Source: an uncultured Blautia sp. (GTDB taxonomy: Bacteria; Bacillota; Clostridia; Lachnospirales; Lachnospiraceae). From it: a stretch of 5,981 nt of DNA. Below, in pieces: positions 1-5,916 of this stretch. How positions within the stretch are numbered: the stretch's first letter is position 1; each line of letters begins with the position of its first letter. The translations under genes and the position numbers were made by a program. The notes under the pieces were generated by a model. It was not told the origin of the DNA. It worked only from the letters and a program-made list of their open reading frames with translations, and ran no database searches. The stretch covers positions 1 to 5,981 of the forward strand of contig CAKRRX010000152.1 in the NCBI GenBank assembly GCA_934394595.1, read 5' to 3'.

Positions 1-6
1 CTGATA

Positions 7-65
7 CAAGCAAGTCCCCACCCACTGCTTATTGCTTTTCACAATTGAAGCAGGGGACTTACTTG
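7..65. repeat. Long imperfect inverted repeat (stem-loop) beyond the degV stop
   Basis: The left arm at 7-19 (caagcaagtcccc) pairs with the right arm at 53-65 (ggggacttacttg) over 13 positions with one mismatch. An inner arm, ctgctt at 25-30, can pair with aagcag at 48-53; it competes for one base of the outer stem and leaves a small bulge. The structure lies about 50 bases beyond the degV stop codon. It lacks a clean T-run after the stem on either strand, so it is not a textbook intrinsic terminator. It may be a 3' UTR structure or part of a dispersed palindromic element. The pairing is seen directly; the role is unknown. Confidence 0.6.
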
Positions 66-113
66 ATTCGGTTAAAATGGGATGCCCACTGCGATACTAT
101 TTTCAAACAGGCT

Positions 114-983
114 TTATATTCTTACTTTCTTTGCACAGGCAATTGCCAGGGAACCCTGTCCGATATGACAGGCAACACTTAAGGAAAGGGGATCCATATG
201 GATATCCATTCCAGGAAATGTCTCCTGTATCTCCTGTTTCCACTCCATAGCTTCTTCCGCATTTCCGGTGTATGCAGCTTCCAGACACATCTCCCCATTA
301 TCCACAAAGTCTTTGAATCTGCCCTCAAAGTCAGCTTTCATGGCCTTGAGCATGGTACGGCGCGCCTGCTTCTTGCCTCGCACTTTCGCAAAGGCATCCA
401 GCTTCTCTCCCTGAATCTGCAGAACCGGCTTCAGATTCAGCACTGTGCCGATGGCTGCTGCGGCCGGAGTGATCCTGCCGCCCTTCTTCAAATATTTCAA
501 AGTTTCCAAAGTAATGTAAATGCTGGAATTAGATTTCTCATCTTCCAGGATCTGCTTGATCTGGGCACCATCCCTGCCTGCATCCCGAAGGGCAATGGCG
601 TCCACCACAGACTGACGCTGTGTAACTGAAATCCTCTGGTTATCTACCACATGGACTCTGCCTGCATATTCCTGAGACAAGGCCATGGCAGTGGCACAGG
701 TAGCACTTAATCCGCTTGACATAGGAATTTGCACGATCTCGTCATATTCCTTCAAAAGGCTGTCCCACAATCCCATGGTTTCTCCAGGACTTGGCTGAGA
801 TGTGGATATGGCGGCATCCTGCTCAAGCCACTTATAAAACTCTTCCTGGGTCAGGGTAATTCCCTCCAGATACATTTTCTCATTAATAAAAAAAGGCATA
901 GGAATCACAGCCACTCCAAGCCTGCGTCCTTCTTCCTGCGTAATGCCGCTGTTACTGTCCGTTACAATGGCAATTTTACTCAT
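114..983 (-). CDS. DegV family protein (FakB-like fatty-acid-binding protein)
   Basis: This is a 289-residue cytoplasmic protein of the usual DegV length. The family binds one long-chain fatty acid in a cleft between two alpha/beta domains. Characterised members (FakB) present it to the kinase FakA, which makes acyl-phosphate for phospholipid synthesis. Family hallmarks are in order: N-terminal VTDSNSG (7-13), TSQPSP (61-66), SSGLS (89-93), LKKGGR (165-170), LKP (184-186) and a C-terminal HIGQGS (273-278). The Thr and Ser of the second and third motifs and the late His are the positions that hold the fatty-acid carboxylate in FakB. The usual GPG near the C-terminus reads GQG. The start is fixed by AAGGAGA six bases upstream (990-996), and a good promoter lies about 60 bases before it. 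No fakA is in the window, so the ligand and the kinase partner are inferred from the family only. Confidence 0.93.
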   Translation of the reverse strand: MSKIAIVTDSNSGITQEEGRRLGVAVIPMPFFINEKMYLEGITLTQEEFYKWLEQDAAISTSQPSPGETMGLWDSLLKEYDEIVQIPMSSGLSATCATAMALSQEYAGRVHVVDNQRISVTQRQSVVDAIALRDAGRDGAQIKQILEDEKSNSSIYITLETLKYLKKGGRITPAAAAIGTVLNLKPVLQIQGEKLDAFAKVRGKKQARRTMLKAMKADFEGRFKDFVDNGEMCLEAAYTGNAEEAMEWKQEIQETFPGMDIHMDPLSLSVACHIGQGSLAIACAKKVRI

Positions 984-989
984 TCAATC

Positions 990-996
990 TCTCCTT
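990..996 (-). promoter_or_regulatory. Ribosome binding site of the degV gene
   Basis: On the minus strand AAGGAGA sits six bases before the ATG at 983-981. This supports that Met as the start. Confidence 0.8.
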
Positions 997-1048
997 ATCA
1001 TAAAATCAACGGTCTGTAAAAGACTCCTCTTTCAAGGGTCTATCGTCC

Positions 1049-1077
1049 ATTATAATACTTGAAGCGTCGTCTGGCAA
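1049..1077 (-). promoter_or_regulatory. Sigma-A-type promoter for the degV gene
   Basis: On the minus strand a -35 box TTGCCA (1077-1072) is followed, after exactly 17 bases, by a perfect -10 box TATAAT (1054-1049). Transcription would begin near 1042 and give a leader of about 59 bases before the degV ATG. The -10 lies in the self-complementary octamer ATTATAAT (1049-1056), so a TATAAT also reads on the plus strand, but no good plus -35 accompanies it. Confidence 0.75.
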
Positions 1078-1083
1078 ATGATT

Positions 1084-1112
1084 TAGACATTTTTTTTTAT
1101 TCGTGTTATACT
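1084..1112 (+). promoter_or_regulatory. Extended -10 promoter for the LUD-domain gene, with a T9 spacer tract
   Basis: A -35 box TAGACA (1084-1089, five of six consensus bases) is followed after 17 bases by the -10 box TATACT (1107-1112, five of six). The -10 is preceded by the TGn extension (1104-1106). The spacer begins with nine consecutive T (1090-1098). Transcription would start near 1119 and give a leader of about 93 bases. The -35 boxes of this promoter and of the divergent degV promoter are only six bases apart, so one bound regulator could affect both. Confidence 0.7.
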
Positions 1113-1196
1113 TTTCTTGAAAAGCAGAGAGAAATCCAGTATTTAAATTTCCCGGATTCCCCTTCAAATCATTCCATTTCTCAAAAACGATTCAGG

Positions 1197-1203
1197 AAAG
1201 GAG
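1197..1203 (+). promoter_or_regulatory. Ribosome binding site that fixes the LUD gene start
   Basis: AAAGGAG lies eight bases before the ATG at 1212. The frame is open further upstream to an ATG at 1059, but that start has no comparable site and lies before the promoter's -10 box. Position 1212 is therefore chosen. Confidence 0.85.
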
Positions 1204-1211
1204 CCAAAAAT

Positions 1212-1847
1212 ATGTCATACATATCTGAAAGCCGTCAACTGGCTGCTGAAACCCTTAAGAAAAATTTTGCCAAAAGAGGCATGGAAGCCTTTTATTGTGA
1301 GACAAAAGAAGAAGCCTGTAAGCTGATCCTGTCCATGATTCCTTCCGGTGCTTCCGTCACCTGGGGAGGCACAGAATCCATGGCAGAAGCAGGCGTCTGC
1401 GAAGCTGTGGAAAAAGGAGATTATGATTTTATCGACCGAAGAAACGCAAAAACTCCGGAAGAAGCCAGAGCCCTTTATGGAAAGATCGTATGTGCTGATT
1501 ACTTTCTCACCAGTACAAATGCCTTCACAAAAGCCGGAGAACTTGTAAATATTGACGGAGCAAGCAACCGTGTTGCCTGCATTGCACACGGTCCAGCACA
1601 TGTGATCGTCCTCGCCAGCATGGATAAGCTCTGCAGCACAGTAGAAGATGCCATCTTGCGCATCCACACCATGGCCTGTCCGCCAAATGCAATCCGCGTG
1701 GGAGCCAAAACTCCCTGTGCTAAGACCGGTGTCTGTGCAGACTGTCTCAGCCCGGACTGCATCTGCTGCCAGACTCTCATCACCCGTTTTTCCCGAAATC
1801 CAGACCGCATTAAGATCGTTCTGTGCAACGAGAAACTGGGCTTCTGA
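1212..1847 (+). CDS. LUD-domain protein (DUF162/LutC-YkgG superfamily) with Cys-rich tail
   Basis: This is a 211-residue soluble protein. The LUD fold is seen in WGGTES (51-56), the central STNAFTKAGELVNIDGASNR block (101-120) and GPAHVIVLAS (127-136), all typical of the family annotated as lactate utilisation protein. LutC, the LUD subunit of the LutABC L-lactate oxidation complex, gives the family its name. No lutA or lutB is nearby, so a lactate role is not supported by context. The C-terminal part has seven cysteines: C156, C169, C175, C178, C183, C185 and C186, spaced C-x12-C-x5-C-x2-C-x4-C-x-CC. This looks like a metal or iron-sulfur site, which is inference. The gene is monocistronic, with its own promoter and a terminator seven bases after the stop. 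Confidence 0.9.
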   Translation: MSYISESRQLAAETLKKNFAKRGMEAFYCETKEEACKLILSMIPSGASVTWGGTESMAEAGVCEAVEKGDYDFIDRRNAKTPEEARALYGKIVCADYFLTSTNAFTKAGELVNIDGASNRVACIAHGPAHVIVLASMDKLCSTVEDAILRIHTMACPPNAIRVGAKTPCAKTGVCADCLSPDCICCQTLITRFSRNPDRIKIVLCNEKLGF

Positions 1848-1854
1848 TTCAATA

Positions 1855-1899
1855 AAAAACAGCCAGGATCTGGTTTTTCTCCTGATCCTGGCTGTTTTT
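1855..1899. terminator. Bidirectional intrinsic terminator between convergent genes
   Basis: Sixteen bases, aaaaacagccaggatc (1855-1870), pair perfectly with gatcctggctgttttt (1884-1899) around a 13-base loop. The A-run on the left and the T-run on the right give a GC-rich stem followed by U-rich RNA in both directions. It begins 7 bases after the LUD stop and 18 bases after the permease stop, so it should end both convergent transcripts. Confidence 0.92.
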
Positions 1900-1917
1900 A
1901 TAACAATATTGATATTT

Positions 1918-3186
1918 TTATTCACTTCTAAGTGCATCGATGGGATTCAGGTTTGCAGCCTTTACAGAAGGGAGCAGACCAAAGATAATTCCAATGAGCA
2001 TGGAAAATACCACAGATCCTGCAATTGCAGGAATGCTGATGGCCGTAGGGGAACCTGCCACCTTGGATACGACCTTGGAAAGACCGATTCCAAGAACCAC
2101 TCCGATAATTCCTCCTACACTGGTCAGCACTGCTGCCTCAGTAAGGAACTGATTCAAAATAGTCTTCTTTCTGGCACCGATTGCTTTCTTAAGACCAATC
2201 TCCTTGGTACGCTCTGTGACAGATACCAGCATGATATTCATAACGCCGATACCTCCTACCAAAAGGGAAATACTTGCGATCCAGATCAGCTGGGAGTTGG
2301 TGCTTTCACTTAATTTCTGAAGGTTCTTTACACGCTCCATAACATCGTCGGCCTTATATTTGAAACTGCTTTTTCCATTAGTATTGTCAATGGATTTGTT
2401 CAGGATCTTTGCAACTGCAGATCCTGCCTCACTCATGTTATCTGTGCTGTCCACCTTGATAACGGCATTTTCCGGTTCGTCGAATTTGTAGGAAATTGCC
2501 CAGCATTTATTGGGAATCATTACGGTTCCGATCACGCTTTCATAATAATTATCAAAATCAGTAGGCGTATCCATATTTGGCAGAGAATCTGCTGAAGATT
2601 TCACCACTCCTACAATAGTAAACGGTTCTGAACCGATCTCAATGATCTTTCCCACCGGATTTTCCCCGGGAAACATGGTATCTGCGGCAAAGCTGTCTAT
2701 CAGTGCCACCTTTCTGAATTCATCGTAATCCTTCTGTACCAGGCCTCTTCCGGAACGCACCTGATATCCACAGGTATCCAGGTAATTCAGGTCTACACCG
2801 TAGACCTTTCCCCCTGAAAAGCTGCTGTTTTCATAATAAACACTGCTGTTATAGTCAGTTCTGCTATAGAAGAAGGTTGCGTTCTGCACATGATCGGTTT
2901 TCAGGACTTCGTTTTTCAGCTCCTGACTGAGGATCGGAGTAGAACCGGAAGAACTGTCCCCATAGTAATCTGCACTGTATGCACTGTCTCCCTGTGCAAG
3001 TGTGATATTTACCGTATTATTGCCGGAACCGATCAGATCCTCTTTGATCTGCACGCTGGTTCCCTTGATGGTGGAGACAATAGCAATAATCGAAGCAATA
3101 CCAATGATGATACCCAGCATTGTCAGGAAAGATCTCATCTTATGTGACCAGATTCCCTGGAATGCCAGACGTATATTTTCAAACAT
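1918..3186 (-). CDS. MacB/FtsX-type ABC transporter permease
   Basis: This 422-residue membrane protein has the four-helix MacB topology. TM1 is at about 21-40 (LTMLGIIIGIASIIAIVSTI). A large extracellular domain covers about 42-295 and contains the MacB-like FPGENPVGK (172-180). TM2 is at about 300-322, TM3 at about 350-372 and TM4 at about 384-408. The cytoplasmic loop after TM2 carries the family signature VTERTKEIGLKKAIGARK (323-340), which contacts the ATPase, and the C-terminus ends in the typical NPIDALRSE. Unlike E. coli MacB it has no fused nucleotide-binding domain; the separate ATPase is two genes upstream. It would move substrate or transmit force together with the adaptor. AAGGAGG (3193-3199) lies six bases before the ATG. 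It is the last gene of the operon. The substrate is unknown. Confidence 0.93.
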   Translation of the reverse strand: MFENIRLAFQGIWSHKMRSFLTMLGIIIGIASIIAIVSTIKGTSVQIKEDLIGSGNNTVNITLAQGDSAYSADYYGDSSSGSTPILSQELKNEVLKTDHVQNATFFYSRTDYNSSVYYENSSFSGGKVYGVDLNYLDTCGYQVRSGRGLVQKDYDEFRKVALIDSFAADTMFPGENPVGKIIEIGSEPFTIVGVVKSSADSLPNMDTPTDFDNYYESVIGTVMIPNKCWAISYKFDEPENAVIKVDSTDNMSEAGSAVAKILNKSIDNTNGKSSFKYKADDVMERVKNLQKLSESTNSQLIWIASISLLVGGIGVMNIMLVSVTERTKEIGLKKAIGARKKTILNQFLTEAAVLTSVGGIIGVVLGIGLSKVVSKVAGSPTAISIPAIAGSVVFSMLIGIIFGLLPSVKAANLNPIDALRSE

Positions 3187-3192
3187 GAAATC

Positions 3193-3199
3193 CCTCCTT
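3193..3199 (-). promoter_or_regulatory. Permease ribosome binding site overlapping the adaptor stop codon
   Basis: On the minus strand the sequence reads TAAGGAGGG. The adaptor's TAA stop (3200-3198) shares bases with a consensus AAGGAGG (3199-3193), six bases before the permease ATG. Ribosomes finishing the adaptor are placed directly on the next start, which suggests coupled translation. Confidence 0.85.
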
Positions 3200-5240
3200 A
3201 ACCAAGACCACCGGAATATGAAGTACTGTTATACCCCATAAAATCATCCAGAGATCCTTCTTTTGTCTTCACACCTTCCTGTGCGGATTTTGCATATGGG
3301 AATGCAATCTTGTCATCCAGGGAAATTCCTGCGCTGATCAGGACGTACATTCCACCATTTACGTTTTCTTTTACTTTCACTGTCTGCTTTTTCAGCACGC
3401 CGTTTTGCTCTTTGTAAACGTAGCTCACTCCATCCTCAGTGCGGACAAACGCCTTGGAAAGTACGATTCCATCTGTACCTGTCTGCTGATCGCTTTCCAT
3501 CTGGATATCCACCCAGTCTCCTGCACTTACCTGTGCCGTATCATCTGTGATCTTTGCTGTGAAGGTATAGGAGGACACATTTGGGTTGCCATCTCCGTAA
3601 TAGTAGGAGTTGTCTCCCTCTACCGCATAATCCGATACCTGAACCACTTCGGCATCAAAAACTGTATATCCGTATTCTCCATAGGAATTGCATGTCAGGA
3701 TGGTTCCTTCCTTTACCTGATCCAGCATCAGTTCGCTGACTGTTCCCTGGACATAATAGCCATCTTTGCTCTTTACTGCAAGGAAAGAATCAGACTCAGA
3801 ATTAGTGCCTGTGGCGGCATCTCCAACTGTAGTTACAATACCATCCAGCTTGCTTGTGATCAATTGCCTGCTTGCTTTTTTCTCCAGTTTACTGATATTG
3901 ATCTCACTTTCCTGGACATCCAGTTCCAAACTGGCGATCCTGTTTTTCTGTATCTTGATGGCTTCTGATCTGGAAAGAGAAGAACTTCCATCTCCACCTC
4001 CATTATCAATTGGAATATCCGGATCTTCATCACCACTATCATAGTGCATGGCACCTTCCAAAGTGAAATCCATCTGTGCAAATCGGTCTACAGGCTTGGT
4101 CAGCAGGCTTCCCTGTACCAGATAATATCCTGTGCAGGACTCTTTTCGATTGGTATAATCTGCAATGGTATCATTTTGATGGAATTCCAGAAGATACCAG
4201 TAACCGCCTGGCTGAAGAAGAACGGTTCCATCTGCATTGTAGCCTGCCATTTTATTTAAAAAGGCTCCTGTTACATTCACCTTTCCCTTTGCACTGGAAC
4301 ACAGGTATAAAAACGGGTCATCCTTTGTTCCGCTTCCCTGATAAGGCTCTGTATCAAAATCCAGTGTCTGGTAAAAGGGTTCTTCTCCATCAATAAAATC
4401 AGGATCCCCATTCTGGTCATTTGGATTTACAAATTCCATTCCAGGGGCAAGGGACGGCGTAGGTGCAGGCTCCGGAGAAAGGGGATCACTCCCATCTGAA
4501 ATAAAGCCATCCTGTCCGGAATCGGAATCCCCACTGCTAAAGCCTCCGTCATCAGAAGGCTGGTCATAATAGTCTGATGCCGATCCGGTATCTGCGGAAG
4601 CGCCATCCTCTGTACCATCCTCTGTACCATCCTCCATAGAATCCTCTTCTTCTGCATCTGCAAAACCATCCACTGCTGTCAGAAGAAGAGGCTGCATAAC
4701 AGCTGCAAGATAATTATCTGATCCGGTAAGAGCCGAAGATAAATCCATATCCTCTTCTTCGTCATCGCTTCCCACAGTTCCCTCTGAATCGCTTCCGGAA
4801 TCAATGAGGCTGTCCGCAGAGGATGTATCAGAATCCAATATCGGTCCACCGTTTTGCAGGCTTGTAAGACGTTTCTTTGCCGTGGCAAGATCCAGCTGCT
4901 GCTTTTCCAGCTTCAGCTTTGCTATATTCAGTTCCATCTCCACAAGAGTCATATCAAAGGAGATCAGCTTATCTCCTGGCTTCACTTCATCTCCCTTGCT
5001 TACGTAAATCTCCTGGATGATCATGTCCTTGTCCACATTGATCCTCTGTGTGGCATTGGCATATACATTGCCGCTTAAGCTGGTATCTGTTCCATAATAA
5101 TCAGATACAAGACTGCTTACACTTGCAACCAGAACCTCCTTCTGATTTCCCTTACGCACATACATTAGTCCGCCACCAGCAGCTGTACCCACAAGGGCAA
5201 TCACAACTACACCGGCAACAATCTTTTTTACCTTGCTCAT
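3198..5240 (-). CDS. HlyD/MacA-family adaptor with a large acidic insertion
   Basis: This is a 680-residue membrane-anchored adaptor; E. coli MacA has about 370. It has an uncleaved-looking N-terminal anchor (7-28) and no lipobox. Then come the first lipoyl half with NVDKDMIIQEIYVSKGDEVKPGD (about 68-90), a first coiled-coil helix (about 98-128), an insertion (about 130-423), a second helix (about 424-459), the second lipoyl half with SKLDGIVTTVGD (463-474), a beta-barrel (about 494-584), and a membrane-proximal domain to about 655. The Met at 5240 is preferred over one 11 codons earlier (5273). It has a well-placed GAGGTGAT, and the earlier start would overlap the ATPase gene by 29 bases. 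It should link the MacB-type permease to substrate outside the membrane. In a Gram-positive there is no TolC, so the insertion may provide a surface function instead; this is inference. Confidence 0.92.
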   Translation of the reverse strand: MSKVKKIVAGVVVIALVGTAAGGGLMYVRKGNQKEVLVASVSSLVSDYYGTDTSLSGNVYANATQRINVDKDMIIQEIYVSKGDEVKPGDKLISFDMTLVEMELNIAKLKLEKQQLDLATAKKRLTSLQNGGPILDSDTSSADSLIDSGSDSEGTVGSDDEEEDMDLSSALTGSDNYLAAVMQPLLLTAVDGFADAEEEDSMEDGTEDGTEDGASADTGSASDYYDQPSDDGGFSSGDSDSGQDGFISDGSDPLSPEPAPTPSLAPGMEFVNPNDQNGDPDFIDGEEPFYQTLDFDTEPYQGSGTKDDPFLYLCSSAKGKVNVTGAFLNKMAGYNADGTVLLQPGGYWYLLEFHQNDTIADYTNRKESCTGYYLVQGSLLTKPVDRFAQMDFTLEGAMHYDSGDEDPDIPIDNGGGDGSSSLSRSEAIKIQKNRIASLELDVQESEINISKLEKKASRQLITSKLDGIVTTVGDAATGTNSESDSFLAVKSKDGYYVQGTVSELMLDQVKEGTILTCNSYGEYGYTVFDAEVVQVSDYAVEGDNSYYYGDGNPNVSSYTFTAKITDDTAQVSAGDWVDIQMESDQQTGTDGIVLSKAFVRTEDGVSYVYKEQNGVLKKQTVKVKENVNGGMYVLISAGISLDDKIAFPYAKSAQEGVKTKEGSLDDFMGYNSTSYSGGLG
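3972..4853 (-). other. Insertion splitting the adaptor's coiled-coil hairpin
   Basis: This region encodes residues 130-423 of the adaptor, where HlyD proteins normally have only a short turn between two helices. From the N-terminal end there is a low-complexity Asp/Glu/Ser/Gly-rich stretch (about 133-250) containing DDEEEDMD and a single hydrophobic patch NYLAAVMQPLLLTAVDGF (176-193). A Pro-rich spacer PLSPEPAPTPSLAP (253-266) follows. Next is a compact segment of about 85 residues (300-384) with GSGTKDDPFLYLC, a PGGYWYLLEF strand, and Cys at 314 and 369. A second acidic, Gly/Ser-rich linker (about 400-423) leads back into the second helix. The boundaries are judged by eye. The function is unknown. 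Confidence 0.8.
4603..4638 (-). repeat. 12-base tandem repeat coding for Glu-Asp-Gly-Thr units
   Basis: Two perfect copies of ccatcctctgta (4603-4614 and 4615-4626) are followed by a third with two changes (4627-4638). They are in frame in the adaptor's acidic region and encode the EDGTEDGTEDG run. A change of one unit adds or removes four residues without shifting the frame. Confidence 0.85.
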
Positions 5241-5243
5241 AGG

Positions 5244-5252
5244 ATCACCTCT
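5244..5252 (-). promoter_or_regulatory. Adaptor ribosome binding site containing the ATPase stop codon
   Basis: On the minus strand AGAGGTGAT (5252-5244) precedes the ATG at 5240 by a few bases. The ATPase stop TGA (5247-5245) lies inside it. This supports the adaptor start at 5240 and suggests coupled translation. Confidence 0.8.
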
Positions 5253-5916
5253 TTTCCTGCAGCTCACCATCACGAATGGTCACCACCCGCTTGGCATGTG
5301 CCGCAATATCCGGATCATGCGTGATCATCAAAACAGAAACACCCTCGTCATTAAGCCTCTGGAAAAGCTCCATAACCTGTGCTCCTGACTTACTGTCCAG
5401 GGCTCCTGTGGGCTCATCTGCAAGGAGCAGTCTGGGATTATTTACAATTGCCCTGGCGATTGCCACCCTCTGCATCTGGCCTCCAGACAGCTGATTGGGA
5501 CGAAAATCCACACGGTCTGCAAGCCCAACTCTGTCAAGTGCTGCAAAAGCACGTGTTCTGCGCTCCTTCTTAGGTACCCGGGCATAATTCAGTGGCATCT
5601 CCACATTTGAGATTGCAGACTGTCTGGGAAGCAGATGAAAACTCTGAAATACAAAGCCGATCTTATTCAGTCGGATATCTGACATCTCATTTTCAGTACA
5701 TTTGCTGATGTCCTGGCCATCCAGGAAAAAGGTTCCCTTAGTAGCCTGATCCAGACATCCGATGATATTCATCAAGGTGGATTTTCCAGATCCGGATGGA
5801 CCCATGATTGCCACATATTCGCCCTCTTCCATGGAAAAATTCACATCCTTCAAAACCGGAACTGTCATTTTTCCCTGCTGATAGTCTTTATAAATTCCCT
5901 TTAATTCCAGTATCAT
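5245..5916 (-). CDS. ABC transporter ATP-binding protein, MacB/LolD type
   Basis: This is a complete 223-residue nucleotide-binding subunit, the usual length for the LolD/MacB-N/FtsE group. All catalytic elements are intact: Walker A GPSGSGKST (39-47), Q-loop Q91 in GFVFQSFHLLPR, signature LSGGQMQRVAIARA (143-156), Walker B LLLADEP with catalytic E168, the D-loop GALDS, and switch H200 in MITHD. The FQSFHLLP and ADEPTGALD wording is characteristic of this group. It sits on the cytoplasmic face and would power the permease encoded two genes downstream, with the adaptor gene between them. GGAGG (5928-5924) is seven bases before the ATG. The ATG overlaps the stop of the preceding gene as ATGA, and its own stop is four bases before the adaptor start. 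Confidence 0.96.
   Translation of the reverse strand: MILELKGIYKDYQQGKMTVPVLKDVNFSMEEGEYVAIMGPSGSGKSTLMNIIGCLDQATKGTFFLDGQDISKCTENEMSDIRLNKIGFVFQSFHLLPRQSAISNVEMPLNYARVPKKERRTRAFAALDRVGLADRVDFRPNQLSGGQMQRVAIARAIVNNPRLLLADEPTGALDSKSGAQVMELFQRLNDEGVSVLMITHDPDIAAHAKRVVTIRDGELQEKR

Noticed and set aside
78..88. A small hairpin (tggg/ccca, loop of three) followed by a T-rich stretch on the minus strand, considered as the degV terminator
   Set aside because: A four-pair stem is too weak to call; the larger stem at 7-65 lacks a T-run, so no degV terminator is claimed.
32..250. A short plus-strand open frame over the left-edge repeat and the end of degV
   Set aside because: It starts with TTG inside the stem-loop, lacks a ribosome binding site, and runs antisense into degV.
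1051..1056. A plus-strand TATAAT as the LUD promoter -10
   Set aside because: The base sequence 17 positions upstream does not resemble a -35 box. The hexamer is explained by the self-complementary octamer that serves the minus-strand degV promoter.
1129..1182. Inverted repeat gagaaat/atttctc in the LUD leader, considered as a riboswitch
   Set aside because: Seven pairs across a 40-base AT-rich loop are easily due to chance, and no known riboswitch core is visible.
1059..1211. A 51-codon N-terminal extension of the LUD gene from the in-frame ATG at 1059
   Set aside because: The extension covers the likely promoter and leader, has no ribosome binding site, and its peptide is not LUD-like. 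AAAGGAG sits correctly before 1212.
1215..1937. A 240-codon minus-strand open frame opposite the LUD gene
   Set aside because: It is antisense to a clear family member, crosses the bidirectional terminator, and its translation has no recognisable domain.
3405..3968. A 187-codon plus-strand open frame inside the adaptor gene
   Set aside because: It is antisense to conserved HlyD domains, lacks a ribosome binding site, and its Cys/Ile-rich translation is typical of a shadow frame.
5241..5273. An earlier adaptor start at 5273, adding 11 residues
   Set aside because: It would overlap the ATPase gene by 29 bases. The Met at 5240 is preceded by a good site and followed directly by a typical anchor segment.
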